Of a stretch of 64,000 nt of DNA, positions 8,986-19,887 are shown piece by piece. How positions within the stretch are numbered: position 1 is the stretch's first letter; every line of letters begins with the position of its first letter. The stretch is from positions 25,687,838-25,751,837 of the forward strand of contig NC_012877.2 in the NCBI RefSeq assembly GCF_000003195.3. Reading direction: 5' to 3'. The translations under genes and the position numbers were made by a program. The notes beneath the pieces were generated by a model. That model was given only the letters and a program-made list of their open reading frames with translations, made no database searches and was not told the DNA's origin. Source of the DNA: Sorghum bicolor. Lineage: Eukaryota > Streptophyta > Magnoliopsida > Poales > Poaceae.

Positions 8986-11900
8986 CATTGGCTGCCCATC
9001 AACCCTTCCTTTGAGGAACAAAGCCTTAAGATGCTGCCTTTCGTCATCGGCAGGTTTCTCAAAGATAGCCGTCATCGGATCCAGAGCCAACTGAGCTATC
9101 TGATCAGAAAATTCCAACTCATCGTCACTAGCTGGTGCAAGAAACTCCATCGGCAACATGAAGACCATGTTGACGCCAGCCGATGGACCTTCCCTCTTAG
9201 TGTCTGACGGCTGCCGACTTCCAGAGTTCTCTCCTTTATTTAGCTCTTCCTGCCTTTCTCGTTGCAACCTCCTTTTCTGTGTCTTGGTTAATCCTTGAGG
9301 GCACCATGGAGGAAGTGGCCTTTGCCTTGCCGTCAGGCGTTGGTTCTCTCTTGACTCCATGCGATGCGTGTTAGCATCCCTGCAAAATATGAATTCATCG
9401 GGAACCCGCGCATCAGCCATTCCTTCGAGCTCCTCTCGGTTCCTGGGAAAATACTGGACACGGTCACTAAGTCTGTTGTGCCCACTGAATCTGCCCCCCA
9501 GCCGGTCATGAACTGACACCCTTCCTCTGATTAGCCCATTAGCTCGCCGTTCATCATCATAATAACGCCGATTGTTCCTATTGTACCGATCATAACCGTT
9601 GCATTCAGGGCAGTCTCTGACAGTAGGAAGCTTGATATTTTCCTCCCAACAGTGGATGAAGAATGGGCAATTCCAATGATCCCTGTGCCGATTCCACTCC
9701 TGTCGGCGTCTTTCTTCTTCCCATTGATAATCTTCCTGCTGGCGTCGATACCGATCTTCCCGTTGCTGCCATTTTTCTCGAGACCTCCTATGAGTTATGA
9801 CGACGCCAGATCGAGGAAGCCTTCCTGAGCTAGCTCCTTCCTGGACCAAGCCCTTACTTCTTGCATCGGCAGTAGTAACTTGATGCTGAGGATCTACCGA
9901 TGCACTCTTCTCAGCTGTTTCCGACGTTAAGACCTTGGCCTTCCCCTTAGCATCCAACATGTTTGTCGGGAATGGATGTTGGTCTATCTTCATCGGCTTC
10001 TGGGCTTTGGAACTGTCAAATTTGATTCTCCCTGACTCTATAGCCGATTGCAGCTGCTGTCTGAATACTTTGCACTCGTTGGTGTCATGGGAAGTTGCAT
10101 TATGCCACTTGCAATATCTCATCCTCTTCAACTCTTCTGCCGACGGGATCACGTGGTTAGGTGACAGTTTGATTTGACCTTCCTGAAGTAGAAAGTCAAA
10201 TATCCTATCGGCCTTGGCGGTGTCAAAGGCGAACTTCTCTAGTTCCTTCTGCCCAAAAGGACAAGACATCGGCTTCTTGTTTTTTACCCACTCGGCCAAA
10301 CCGATTACTGGTTCCTCATCGGAATCTGAGCTTGTTGCTTCGTCAACAAATGACACTTTCTTATTCCATGCCCTCTTAGGCTCGAAAGGCTTGATGTCTT
10401 GATCAGATATCCTCTGCACCAAATGACTTAAACTTTCGAACTCCTGGGAGGCATACTTATCCCTGATATGTGGCAACAAACCTTGGAAAGCCAAATCGGC
10501 TAGCTGCCGATCATTCAAAACCAGGCTATAGCATTTATTCTTGACCTCTCGTATCCTCTACACAAATCCCTCGACCGACTCATCATTACGTTGCCTCAAC
10601 TTGACCAAGTCGGTGATCTTCTTCTCATGAACCCCCGAGAAGAAGTATTTGTGGAATTGCTTCTCTAGATCGGCCCAAGTAATTACTGAATTAGGAGGTA
10701 ATGATATGAACCAAGTAAAGGCCGATCCAGACAATGATGATGAAAATAGACGAACCCTCAATTCGTCCCTGTTACCAGCCTCTCCACATTGAATAATGAA
10801 CCTGTTGACATGCTCCATGGTCGACGTGTCGTCCTGTCCGGAAAACATTGTAAAATCCGGTACCTTGTACCGATGTGGAAGCGGGATCAAATCATACGCT
10901 GGAGGATACGGTGTCCGATAAGAATAAGTGTTGACTTTGGGTTTTATCCCAAATTGTTCCCTCATTACTTCAGCAATCTTATCGGCCCAATACGCATCGG
11001 CATCTTGCCGATGAGGCGGCTGCGGATCTGGCACTTGGTGGCGAACCTCCACGTGTCTGTTCGGGACGTGACCTGCATGGAACATTGTATTGGTCACCTG
11101 TCCTCCAATCTGCGGACTACCAAACTGCTGTCCACCGATTGGCTGTCCTCCGAGTTGCTGTCCAAAATTTATTGGCTGGTTGGGAATTCCCTGACCTTGG
11201 AACCCGGGATAAACCTGCCCTTGCTGGAACCCCGTAGTCTGATAACCTTGCTGGGGCGACTGTGGAAAGGCTTGCTGTCCAAGCCATCCATTATTAGCGT
11301 TCATCGGCATAGGTGCTGCCGATGATTGGTAATTGGGTACCGTCGTTGAATTGACATACCCCGACTGGGCCATAGGCCTCTGTTGCATCAGCATTGACTC
11401 TGCCGATGCGTTGGGCATCTGGAACATTGAATCTTGAGGATTTCCAGTGTGAGGCCTTGCAGTAGTAGTTGTGGTATACCGAGGACTCTGGTTCACCGGC
11501 ACATTGGAAGGCGCCGATGTCATAGGAGTTTTGCCCCTCATGTCAGTTATCTGTGATGTTCCCGGCGTCAACTCTGGAGGCATACCATAACCCCACCAGT
11601 TAGGAGGAAGATTTAACCCTGACATTGCCGATGCCAACATATCTGTTGTCAGTTTATGCTGCCCAACTGAAATTTGTGGGTTGGTTGCCATCGGCATAGA
11701 TAGTGCACCAGTAGTCCCCAATGTACTTGGAGGGACGGCAGACTGTGCACTTACATTCGTCAAGGCAGCCGATGGAGCCGTGACCTCTGGTGCCGTTGGC
11801 TGATGATGGGAGGGCCCCACATAATCTGGCAGGATTTGTCCTTCCTTGAAAGTTCTTGCCACGGCGTTGAAAACCGTATTAGACAGTACGCCAGCTTGGT

Positions 11901-12153
11901 TAATCAACGCTCGATTGATGGCATTGTCTACCATATCTTGAAGCTTGCCAGGGTTGGCGTCGAAGGTGACCTGCCGTGGTGCCGGCAGTGCATCTTTCTG
12001 GACCACTTCGCCGCTCCTGTTTATGCTGAAAGACTTCAGGCACTGCTGCTTGAACTCTTCCACGGCTTGGGCAATAGCTTGCTTTTGCTCATCCTTGAGG
12101 TTGGCCTCCGTCACGGGGATGACGTTCTCTTGATCGAGGTCGGAGATCGACAT
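8986..12153 (-). pseudogene. Tat gag polyprotein, one in-frame TAG
   Basis: The start is taken as the ATG at 12,153 (MSISDLDQENVIP) because an upstream ATG at 12,210 lies in the LTR. The N-terminal part is Gln/Pro/Gly-rich. The capsid-like retrotransposon Gag domain (FTMFSGQDDTSTMEHVNRF, FTWFISLPPNS, FHKYFFSG) lies before a TAG at 10,558-10,560. The same frame continues after it (NDRQLADLAFQGLLPHI) to a Cys/His segment (CKWHNATSHDTNEC) and a basic linker rich in Arg before the protease. The TAG sits in the conserved Gag domain, where readthrough would be unusual, so I treat it as a nonsense mutation. Confidence 0.88.
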
Positions 12154-12173
12154 GTTGATCTTGATCTTGAATC

Positions 12174-12195
12174 GGTCCCACCGAGCGTGCCAAAA
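12174..12195 (-). promoter_or_regulatory. Primer binding site of the Tat element
   Basis: Just inside the 5' LTR the minus strand reads TTTTGGCACGCTCGGTGGG. The position and the TGG start fit a tRNA 3'-end complement. I could not assign the tRNA from memory. Confidence 0.6.
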
Positions 12196-12199
12196 GATG

Positions 12200-12891
12200 T
12201 GTTGATGCAAAACTGATCTGCAAACACAAAGGGCTAATACCCGATTCGAACGTTAAGGCGTGCCAGCCGATTTGACCTTGCTATCGGCGAAGGTGATAAC
12301 TCGAATACTTTAGTCCTGACAACAGCGATGCGCCCGGATGTCACGGCTAAGAGGTACTCACGCAGAACTCGAGAACACGCCGAGCTTAAGTCGACGAATT
12401 CCTAAGAACTCGTAATAAAAGGAAAAAAGTATGACGAAGTCGTCGAAAAGTAGATGCTGGAATATGAGTAAAAAAACGTGTGTTTGATTGATTTCTTGAT
12501 TATGTTGATTACAAGGTCCTAGGGTTTATATTTATACCCTGCTCAAAGAGCTACAACCAGACACAATTAGAATTCGAATTCCAAATTACACGGAATCCGT
12601 ATACAAAACGATGCAAATAACTAAGGAAATAATAAAACTATCCTTCGTGACAACCCGAAACTCCTCCAGATGACAACTGGCAGCTTCCGGACTCCTCCTT
12701 CGCGTCATCGGCAATCCCCTTGCCATAGTCATCGGCAGATCTTTTTACCCAGCCATCGGCACCATATTACTGCCTGTGGACTTAATCACATTCAACTTCT
12801 CCCTCATCGGCAACCATCCTCATCAGCAACCCGCATTGTACTGCCACCCTATCCTGCCATCCTGGACACGTGCCCAAAAACGGTGTCAACA
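12200..12891 (-). repeat. Tat element 5' LTR
   Basis: 692 bp with the same ends as the left LTR (TGTTGATG...GTCAACA) and three differences from it. It is followed by the second ATAGT (12,892-12,896). It holds the minus-strand TATA-like sequence that would drive gag-pol and six GCCGAT/ATCGGC motifs. Confidence 0.95.
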
Positions 12892-12896
12892 ATAGT

Positions 12897-15781
12897 GCAA
12901 CACTATTTTGCTTCTTGGATGACCATGAGACAAGTGATCTTCCCAATAGTTGGCATGTGCCCGATGTGTTTCTTCTTTCAATTTTGCATCCCGCATAGTC
13001 CGAATCGGAATATCCAATAAGTTCAAACTTTGCACCTTTGGGATACCACAAACCAACATTTTGTGTATGCTTCAAGTACCTCAATATTCTCTTTGTTGCT
13101 TTCAAATGACTTTCTCTTGGTGAGGCTTGGAATCTTGCACACATGCATACACTAAACATGACATCCGGTCTTGATGCGGTCACATAGAGTAGGCTTCCAA
13201 TCATAGATTGATACAACTTTTGATCCACCATATTTCCACTTGTATCACTATCTAGGCTTCCATTTGTTCCCATTGGAGTGCTAATTTATTTTGCATCATC
13301 CATTCCAAACTTCTTGAGCATGTCTTTTATGTACTTGCCTTGACTCACAAATGTGCCATTCTTCAATTGCTTGATTTGAAGACCAAGGAAGTAGCTAAGT
13401 TCTCCAATCATTGACATCTCAAACTCATTAGCCATCATGTTGCCAAACTCCTCACAAAATTCTTGATTGGTTGATCCAAATATGATATCATCAACATATA
13501 TTTGCAACACAAACAAGTCCTTGCCAATCTTCTTGATGAAGAGAGTGGTGTCAACCTTGCCCATCGTGAAACCTTTAGAGAGTAAGAAATCTCTCAATCT
13601 CTCATACCATGCTCTTGGTGCTTGCTTCAAACCATACAATGCCTTTCTTAGCTTGTAAACATGGTTGGGTTTCTTGTCATCTTCAAAACCGGGAGGTTGC
13701 TCAACATATACTTCTTCATTGATATAGCCATTGACAAATGCACTTTTCACATCCATTTGGTATAGCTTGATGTTATGAGCACAAGCATAAGCTAACAAGA
13801 TCCTAATTGCTTCCAATCTTGCAACCGGGGCATATGTTTCACCAAAGTCAAGACATTCAACTTGAGTATAGCCTTGTGCTACCAATCTTACTTTGTTTCT
13901 TACAACTATCCCATCTTGATCTTGTTTGTTGCGAAAGACCCATCTAGTGCCAATGACATTATGATCACTAGGCCTCTCAACTAATTCCCATACTTGATTT
14001 CTCTTGAAATTGTTAACCTCTTCATGCATAGCATTAACCCAATCAACATCTCTCAATGCTTCATCAATCTTCTTTGGCTCAATGTGAGACACAAAGGAGA
14101 AATGCTCACAAAATGATGCTAATCTTGATCTAGTTTGCACTCCTCTTTGAATGTCACCTATGATATGATCCAATGGATGATCTCTTGCAATATTTGTTGG
14201 TTGGAGTATTTGCACTTGATTGCTTGCACTTGGTTGGTCATGAGATGATGTACTAGCTTGTTGATCTTGCACTTGAGTACCACTTGTACTAGCTTGATTT
14301 TGATCATGAGAACCACTAGCTTGCACATTAGGGGTAGGAAGCACTTGATCTTTGTCATCTTCAACATCAATCACTTCTCTAGGCCTTAAATCACCAATAT
14401 CCATATTCTTCATTGCATCGGCCAATTGAGTGCCTCTCACATCATCTAGATTCTCTTCTTCTTCTTCTTGAGAGCCATTGGTTTCATCAAACTCAACATC
14501 ATGCACCTCCTCAAGAGTACCACTAGCCAAATTCCAAACTCTATAAGCTTTGCTAGTAGTGGAGTAACCAAGCAAGAAACCTTCATCACATTTCTTTTCA
14601 AATTTACTCAATCTAGTGCCGTTCTTCAATATGTAGCATTTGCAACCAAAAACCCGAAAGTATGCAATGTTGGGCTTTCTTCCATTCAGGACCTCATACG
14701 GAGTCTTCTCCATCATTGGGTGACAATAGAGTCGGTTGCTATAGTAGCAAGCCGTGTTGATTGCTTCGGCCCAAAAAGAGTGACTCACATTGTATTCACT
14801 CAACATTGATCTTGCCATGTCAATCAAGGTTCTATTCTTCCTCTCAACAAGACCATTTGATTGTGGAGTGTACTTGGCCGAGAATTGATGCCTAATGCCA
14901 AATTCATCACAAAGCTCATCAACTCTTGTATTCTTAAATTCACTTCCATTGTCAATTCTCACTTTCTTGATGGTTGTTTCAAACTCATTGTGTATTCTCT
15001 TGACAAATGATTTGAAGGTTGCAAAAGCATCACTCTTGTCACTAAGAAAGAATACCCATGTATATCTTGTGAAATCATCCAGTATCACAAATCCATATTT
15101 GTTTCCACCAATGCTTGTGTATGTGGTTGGTCCAAACAAGTCCATGTGCAACAACTCAAATGCCTTGCATGTACTCATGATGCTTTTCTTTGGATGAGTG
15201 TTGCCAACTTGCTTTCCAGCTTGACATGCACTACAAAGCTTGTCTTTCTCAAATGTGACATCTTTCAAGCCTCTAACAAGATCATGCTTGACTAACTTGT
15301 TTAATTGTTTCATTCCAACATGACCAAGCCTTCTATGCCATAACCAACCCATGCTAGATTTAGTGAGCAAGCATGTTGACAATTGAGCTTCACTAGCATT
15401 GAAATCAACCAAGTATAGATTCTCATATCTAAAGCCTTTGAATATCAAGTTGGAGCCATCTACACTTATGATCTCTACATCATCAACTCCAAAAATGCAT
15501 TTGAAACCAAGATCACAAAGTTGAGCTATGGATAGTAAGTTGAACTTCAAGCTCTCTACTAGTAGCACATTGGAAATGCTCAAGTCATTGGATATAGCAA
15601 TTTTACCAAGCCCTTTGACCTTGCCTTTGCCATTGTCACCAAATGTGATACTATCAACACCATTGTCATCATTTGGATTGATTGAATTGAACATTCTTGA
15701 ATCACTGGTCATGTGTTGTGTGCACCCACTATCAAGCACCCAATGCCTTCCTCCAGCTTTATAGTTTACCTGCAAAACAAA
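12897..15781 (-). pseudogene. Copia Pol: protease, integrase, reverse transcriptase, start of RNase H
   Basis: One minus-strand frame. It starts with the protease active site (HWVLDSGCTQHM), then the GAG-pre-integrase HHCC finger (HRRLGHVGMKQL...CSACQ). The integrase core has DLFGP, IDNGSEFKN and GLVERKNRT. An acidic, Gln/Ser-rich linker follows, then reverse transcriptase (NKVRLVAQGYTQ, KSAFVNGYINEEVYVEQPPGF, catalytic YVDDIIFGS). A TAA at 13,286-13,288 breaks the frame after KKFGMDDAK. It continues in the same phase with KLYQSMIGSLLYVTASRPD and SDSDYAGC, until the Tat insertion cuts RNase H. The MQVNYKAGG start is only the first Met; the frame is open back to the Gag TGA. Confidence 0.92.
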
Positions 15782-17866
15782 TCAATGTTTCTTAGGTACC
15801 CATACTTGTTTGGGTCCTTGGAGGTTAGTGACTAAGCTTTTTGGTACCCAAATAGCCTTCTTCTTTGGACCCACAATTGGTGTACCAACAAACTTAGCAT
15901 GCACACCCTTCTCACCCTTGGTAAGCACATAACATGAATAAAAAGGAATGTAAGGTACATTAGAAATTTTCTTGTTCTTGTTCATTTTATTGCAATTAAG
16001 CTCTAGGTGCCCAACTTGCTTGCATCTATTGCAATACCGACCATTGCTCTTCACAAAGCTAGGCTTGTGAGTTACAAAGGCCGCCTTGCCTTTCTTGGGG
16101 GTATAGCCTAATCCCTCTTTGTTGAGAGAGAACCTTTGGCTACCCAAGCACTTTAGCAAGCGGGCCTCACCACCATAGGCCTTGCCTAGGGCGTGAGTGA
16201 GCTCATCCACCTTTCTCTTGAGAGTCTCATTCTCAACCTTTAGTGAGGTATCACAAGTGACACTAACACTAGAAGTAGAGGTAGAGTTGGTGGTGGTGGA
16301 TGAAGACCTACATGAAGAGTTAGTGGCAACAACAATAGGTGGGTTGGGTGATTCTTTAGTTAAGTCACATGTTGTGCCCACATCACATGATACAACAACC
16401 TTTTCCTTGTTCTCTTCTAATAACAAGGAGTGAGCTTTTTCAAGCTTGGTGTGAGCCTTGCCAAGCTTCTCATGGGCTTCCACTAGCCTCTCATGATTAG
16501 CATTGAGCTCATCAAAGGATTGCTCAAGAGCTTTTAACTTCTTGGCCAATTCTTTGCACTTCTTGTTTTTAGATTGAATAAGTGAATCGGCTTGTTCTAG
16601 CATGTCCATGAGTTGTTCATTAGTGAATTCATTTTCATCATCACTATCACTATCATGTTCATTTTCACTTTCACTTTCACTCTCATCATATTGTACCTTG
16701 TGGCCCTTTGCCATGAAGCATGAAGGAGTGTCGAAGAGTGATGGCTTGTTGATAGCAATGCTTGCAAGCGCCTTCTTCTTGGATGCCTTGTCATCATCAC
16801 TAGAATCATCATCCGAAGAAGCATCACTATCCCATGTCACAACATAGGATCCACCCTTCTTCTTCTTCTTCTTGAAGACCATCTTCTTCTCCTTCTTTTC
16901 TTTCATCTCCTTCTTGTTCTTCTTCTCATGCTCATCATGATCACTATTGTATGGACAATCCGCCACAATATGATCGGGGCTCTTGCACTTGTAGCATAGC
17001 CTCACATATTCCTTGTTCTTGGAGTTGTCCCTTCTCTTTCTTGTATGGTAGCCCTTCTTCTTCATCATCTTGCCAAACTTGCGGACAAAGAGTGCTAATG
17101 TTTCATCATCACTATCATCATTGGAGCACTCCTCATCACTTGATTCTTCTTTCTTGGCCTTGCCCTTGTTCTTGCTCTTGGATGAAGAGCTAGCTTTGAA
17201 TGCTACACTCTTCTTCTTCTTGTCATCATCATCCTTCTTCATGATCTCATCATCATCACTGTCATTGTATTGATCTTCGGTCATGACATCTCCAAGTACC
17301 TCATTTGGAGATACACCGGTCAATCCACCTCTAAAGATGATTGTTCTCAATGTCTTGAACCTCTTGGGCAAGCACATCAACAACTTGTGAATGAAGTCCT
17401 CATCCTTCACTTTCTCACCAAGGCCCTTGAGATCATTGATGATGACTTGGAGCCTATAGAACATCTTTGGTATAGACTCATCATCCTTCATCTTGAAGTT
17501 TGATAGCTTGTCCTTGAGCATGTACAACTTGGCACTTTTTACCGTTGTAGTGCCCTCATATGTTTCTTCAAGTCTTGTCCATACTTCACTAACCTTCTCA
17601 AGATCTTTGACTTGTTCAAATACTTTTGAATCAATGCCATTGTATATTATGTTGAGAGCCATGGTATTGCATTGCTTGTTGGCTCTCTCATTGTCGGTGG
17701 GGTTAGCCGGATCAAGAATCACAAAGTCATTTTCGGTGACTTCCCACACTCTATCATTTATTGATCCAAGATACATTTTCATCTTTCTCTTCCAATAGTC
17801 AAAAGAACTTGTGCCATCAAAGAACGGTGGTTTGCCCCCAACATGGTTGAACACTATTTGAGCCAT
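15782..17866 (-). CDS. Copia Gag of SIRE type
   Basis: A frame of 694 codons starting MAQIVFNHVGG. The N-terminal third is a Copia Gag domain (PFFDGTSSFDYWKRKM, W-T-RLEETYEG, FHKLLMCLPKRF). Lys- and Asp-rich linkers follow. Two zinc knuckles are visible: CYKCKSPDHIVADC, and CNRCKQVGHLELNC near the C-terminus. Between them a heptad-rich stretch (EQADSLIQSK...LEKAHSLLLEE) is a likely coiled coil. It packages RNA in cytoplasmic particles. It ends at TGA (15,782-15,784), directly in frame with Pol. Its start is 60 bp downstream of the primer site. Confidence 0.93.
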   Translation of the reverse strand: MAQIVFNHVGGKPPFFDGTSSFDYWKRKMKMYLGSINDRVWEVTENDFVILDPANPTDNERANKQCNTMALNIIYNGIDSKVFEQVKDLEKVSEVWTRLEETYEGTTTVKSAKLYMLKDKLSNFKMKDDESIPKMFYRLQVIINDLKGLGEKVKDEDFIHKLLMCLPKRFKTLRTIIFRGGLTGVSPNEVLGDVMTEDQYNDSDDDEIMKKDDDDKKKKSVAFKASSSSKSKNKGKAKKEESSDEECSNDDSDDETLALFVRKFGKMMKKKGYHTRKRRDNSKNKEYVRLCYKCKSPDHIVADCPYNSDHDEHEKKNKKEMKEKKEKKMVFKKKKKKGGSYVVTWDSDASSDDDSSDDDKASKKKALASIAINKPSLFDTPSCFMAKGHKVQYDESESESENEHDSDSDDENEFTNEQLMDMLEQADSLIQSKNKKCKELAKKLKALEQSFDELNANHERLVEAHEKLGKAHTKLEKAHSLLLEENKEKVVVSCDVGTTCDLTKESPNPPIVVATNSSCRSSSTTTNSTSTSSVSVTCDTSLKVENETLKRKVDELTHALGKAYGGEARLLKCLGSQRFSLNKEGLGYTPKKGKAAFVTHKPSFVKSNGRYCNRCKQVGHLELNCNKMNKNKKISNVPYIPFYSCYVLTKGEKGVHAKFVGTPIVGPKKKAIWVPKSLVTNLQGPKQVWVPKKH

Positions 17867-17910
17867 AATTTGAGCACCGAGGTTGTTAAGCCTTCACAAA
17901 CGGTGACCAC

Positions 17911-17923
17911 GGCTCTGATACCA
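17911..17923 (-). promoter_or_regulatory. Primer binding site of the Copia element, initiator tRNA-Met type
   Basis: The minus strand reads TGGTATCAGAGCC two bases inside the 5' LTR. TGGTATCAGAGC is the standard plant Copia complement of the initiator tRNA-Met 3' end. Confidence 0.95.
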
Positions 17924-17925
17924 CT

Positions 17926-19887
17926 TGAAAGGTCCTAATATGGCTAGAGGGGGGGTGAATAGCCTATTTAAAAAAAAAATCTACAAACTCACTAGAGCAA
18001 GAGGTTAGTAAATAACAAAGCGAAGCTTTTTGCTCTAGCTCTAATGGGGTGTTTGCAAGCCACCTATCCAACAATTCTAGTTGATATAATCACTAGGCAC
18101 ACAAGAGCTATGTCACTACTTACACTAGAAAGCTACTTAAAGTTTCTATACAAGTAAGTAAGCTACTCTAGTTTGCAGGAATGTAAAAGAGATGGTTTGA
18201 ACTTTATACCGCCACGTAGAGGGGATGAACCAATCAATAATATGAAGTCCAATCACCGGGAGAAATCCAATGAACAATCACAATGGAGACACACAATTTT
18301 TCTCCCGAGGTTCACGTGCTTGCCGGCACGCTACGTCCCCGTTGTGCCGACCAACACTTGGTGGTTCGGTGGCTAAGAGGTGTAGCACGAACCTCGTCCT
18401 CACTAGGACACCACAAGAACCTACCCACAAGTGAGGTAACTCAATGACACGAGCAATCCACTAGAGTTACCTTTTGGCTCTCCACCGGGGAAGGTACAAG
18501 ACCCCTCACAATCACCGGGAGATGGCCACGAACAATCACCAACTCGTGCCAATGCTCCTCCGCTGCTCCAAGCCGTCTAGGTGGCGGCAACCACCAAGAG
18601 TAACAAGAAAACCACAGCTAGAACGATCCCCAAGTGCCACTAGATGCAATCACTCAAGCAAATGCACTTGGAATCACTCCCAATCTCACAAAGATGTATA
18701 ATCTATGAAGGAGATGAGTCGGAGGTGTTTGCTTAGGCTCACAAGGATGTAAAGTATGTTAGAATGCCAAGAGAGTGAGCCCCAAGCCGGCCAAACACGT
18801 ATTTATAGCCCCTCAAACAAATAGAGCCGTTGGCTCTTTTCACTGGGCAAACTGCGGGGTCACCGGACGCTCTTAAAGGGGCACCGGACGCTCAACACCA
18901 GCGTTCGGTGCTCCAACTTCAGCCGCGTGTCAGAGTCTAACGGTAACCTGCAGAGCACCGGACGCTGAGCAGGTTGGCACCGGACGCGTCCGGTGCACAC
19001 CGGACTCATGCGCAGAGAGCTCCGCAAACTCGCAAGGTCACCGGACGCAAGCCACCGGATGCACCCTGAGCGTCCGGTGCTCACAGGACTCACACCCAGA
19101 GAGGTCTGCAAAACGCGCGGACACTAGACTCAGACCACCGGACGCTCCAGCTTGCGTCCGGTGCCTGGCGTCCGGTGCCTAACCCTAACTGAGCTAGGCA
19201 GCCTGCACACCGGACGCTCAGACACAGCGTCCGGTGCCTCTGAGCCAGCGTCCGGTGAGTGTTCCTCAGCGAGAAACACTCCCGCGACTTCTCCAAATTT
19301 CCCATCGGCGCAATAGAAAATATGCACTTCATTTTCTCAAAAAGCGCCGAATCCCGTCTCGCAAGCTCGGCGGGAGGGAGAGAGGAACCCATCCTCTCTC
19401 TACCCTTGAAACTTCACCTCCTTCTCAAAGTGTGCCAACACCACAAGTGTAAACCAACAAGTGTGCACGTGTGTTAGCATTTTCACAATCATTTTCTTTG
19501 AAGGAGTTAAGTTAGCTCACTAGGTTCTAAATGCATGCACATGAACAATGACACCTAGTGGCACTTGATAACCGCTTAGCCAAAGAATTCCCCGCTTTAT
19601 AGTATGGCTATCTATCCTAAATGTGATCACACCCTCTATGGTGTCTTGATCACCAAAACCAAAACCCTAAGCAATACCTTTCCCTTGATCTCCATAGGGT
19701 TTTGTTTTTCTCTTTCTTCTTTTCCAAGTTGAGCACTTGATCATCTTGTGGTCATCACCATCATTACTATGATCATCTCTTGCTCCATCACTTGGCATGT
19801 ACCAACCTTATTAAGTCTACACACACTTAGCATAGAGGTTAGTACTTAGGGTTTCATCAATTATCCAAAACCAAACTAGGGCTTTCA
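17926..19887 (-). repeat. Copia 5' LTR
   Basis: On the plus strand it opens TGAAAGGTCC and closes GGGCTTTCA, giving the TGAAAG/CTTTCA terminal inverted repeat and TG...CA ends. About 1.96 kb. A minus-strand TATA box (complement of ATTTATA, 18,801-18,807) lies downstream, in LTR sense, of a GC-rich block of short repeats at 18,857-19,258. The several small plus- and minus-strand frames inside it are repeat shadows. Confidence 0.9.
18857..19258. repeat. Cluster of about 15 CACCGGACGC/GCGTCCGGTG motifs in the Copia LTR
   Basis: Within 400 bp, CACCGGACGC and its complement GCGTCCGGTG (with a few one-base variants) appear about fifteen times in both orientations. At 18,978-18,995 two copies meet as the perfect palindrome CACCGGACGCGTCCGGTG. 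The block is upstream of the TATA box in LTR sense, so it lies in U3, and it is dense in CG and CCGG sites. Confidence 0.85.

Larger units (their letters stand above)
556..12891 (-). mobile_element. Tat-lineage Ty3/Gypsy retrotransposon with an antisense plant-mobile-domain gene
   Basis: This is a complete element of about 12.3 kb read on the minus strand: 5' LTR at right, primer site, gag, protease, RT, RNase H, a second RNase H, integrase, then a plus-strand gene, polypurine tract and 3' LTR at left. The second RNase H before integrase and an antisense gene between pol and the 3' LTR are known features of the Tat lineage (Grande and Retand relatives). The LTRs differ at three positions by my reading, so the insertion is young. 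Gag-pol nevertheless carries one nonsense codon and two frameshifts. The hexamer GCCGAT/ATCGGC occurs about 100 times along the element. Confidence 0.93.
1..19887 (-). mobile_element. SIRE/Opie-like Ty1/Copia LTR retrotransposon, left end outside the window, split by the Tat element
   Basis: The order on the minus strand is 5' LTR (17,926-19,887), an initiator-Met-type primer site, Gag, protease, integrase, reverse transcriptase and RNase H, which is the Copia order. RNase H is interrupted at 12,892 and resumes at 555. Gag and Pol remain in one frame, separated by a TGA, and Pol carries one in-frame TAA. The large Gag with a lysine/aspartate-rich linker and the LTR of almost 2 kb fit the SIRE lineage (Opie/Ji/Maximus type). 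No env-like frame is seen before the window edge. The left LTR and left target-site copy are outside, so age cannot be estimated. The flank after the right LTR begins GAGTG, one half of the expected duplication. Confidence 0.9.

Noticed and set aside
16597..17273. Several Ser- or Met-rich frames opposite the Copia Gag
   Set aside because: They are reverse-strand shadows of GAT/GAA/AAG-rich codons in the acidic and basic linkers of Gag.
18841..19260. CRISPR-like repetition in the Copia LTR
   Set aside because: Repeats are only 10 bp, in both orientations, with irregular spacing, in a plant LTR; no array of direct repeats with unique spacers.
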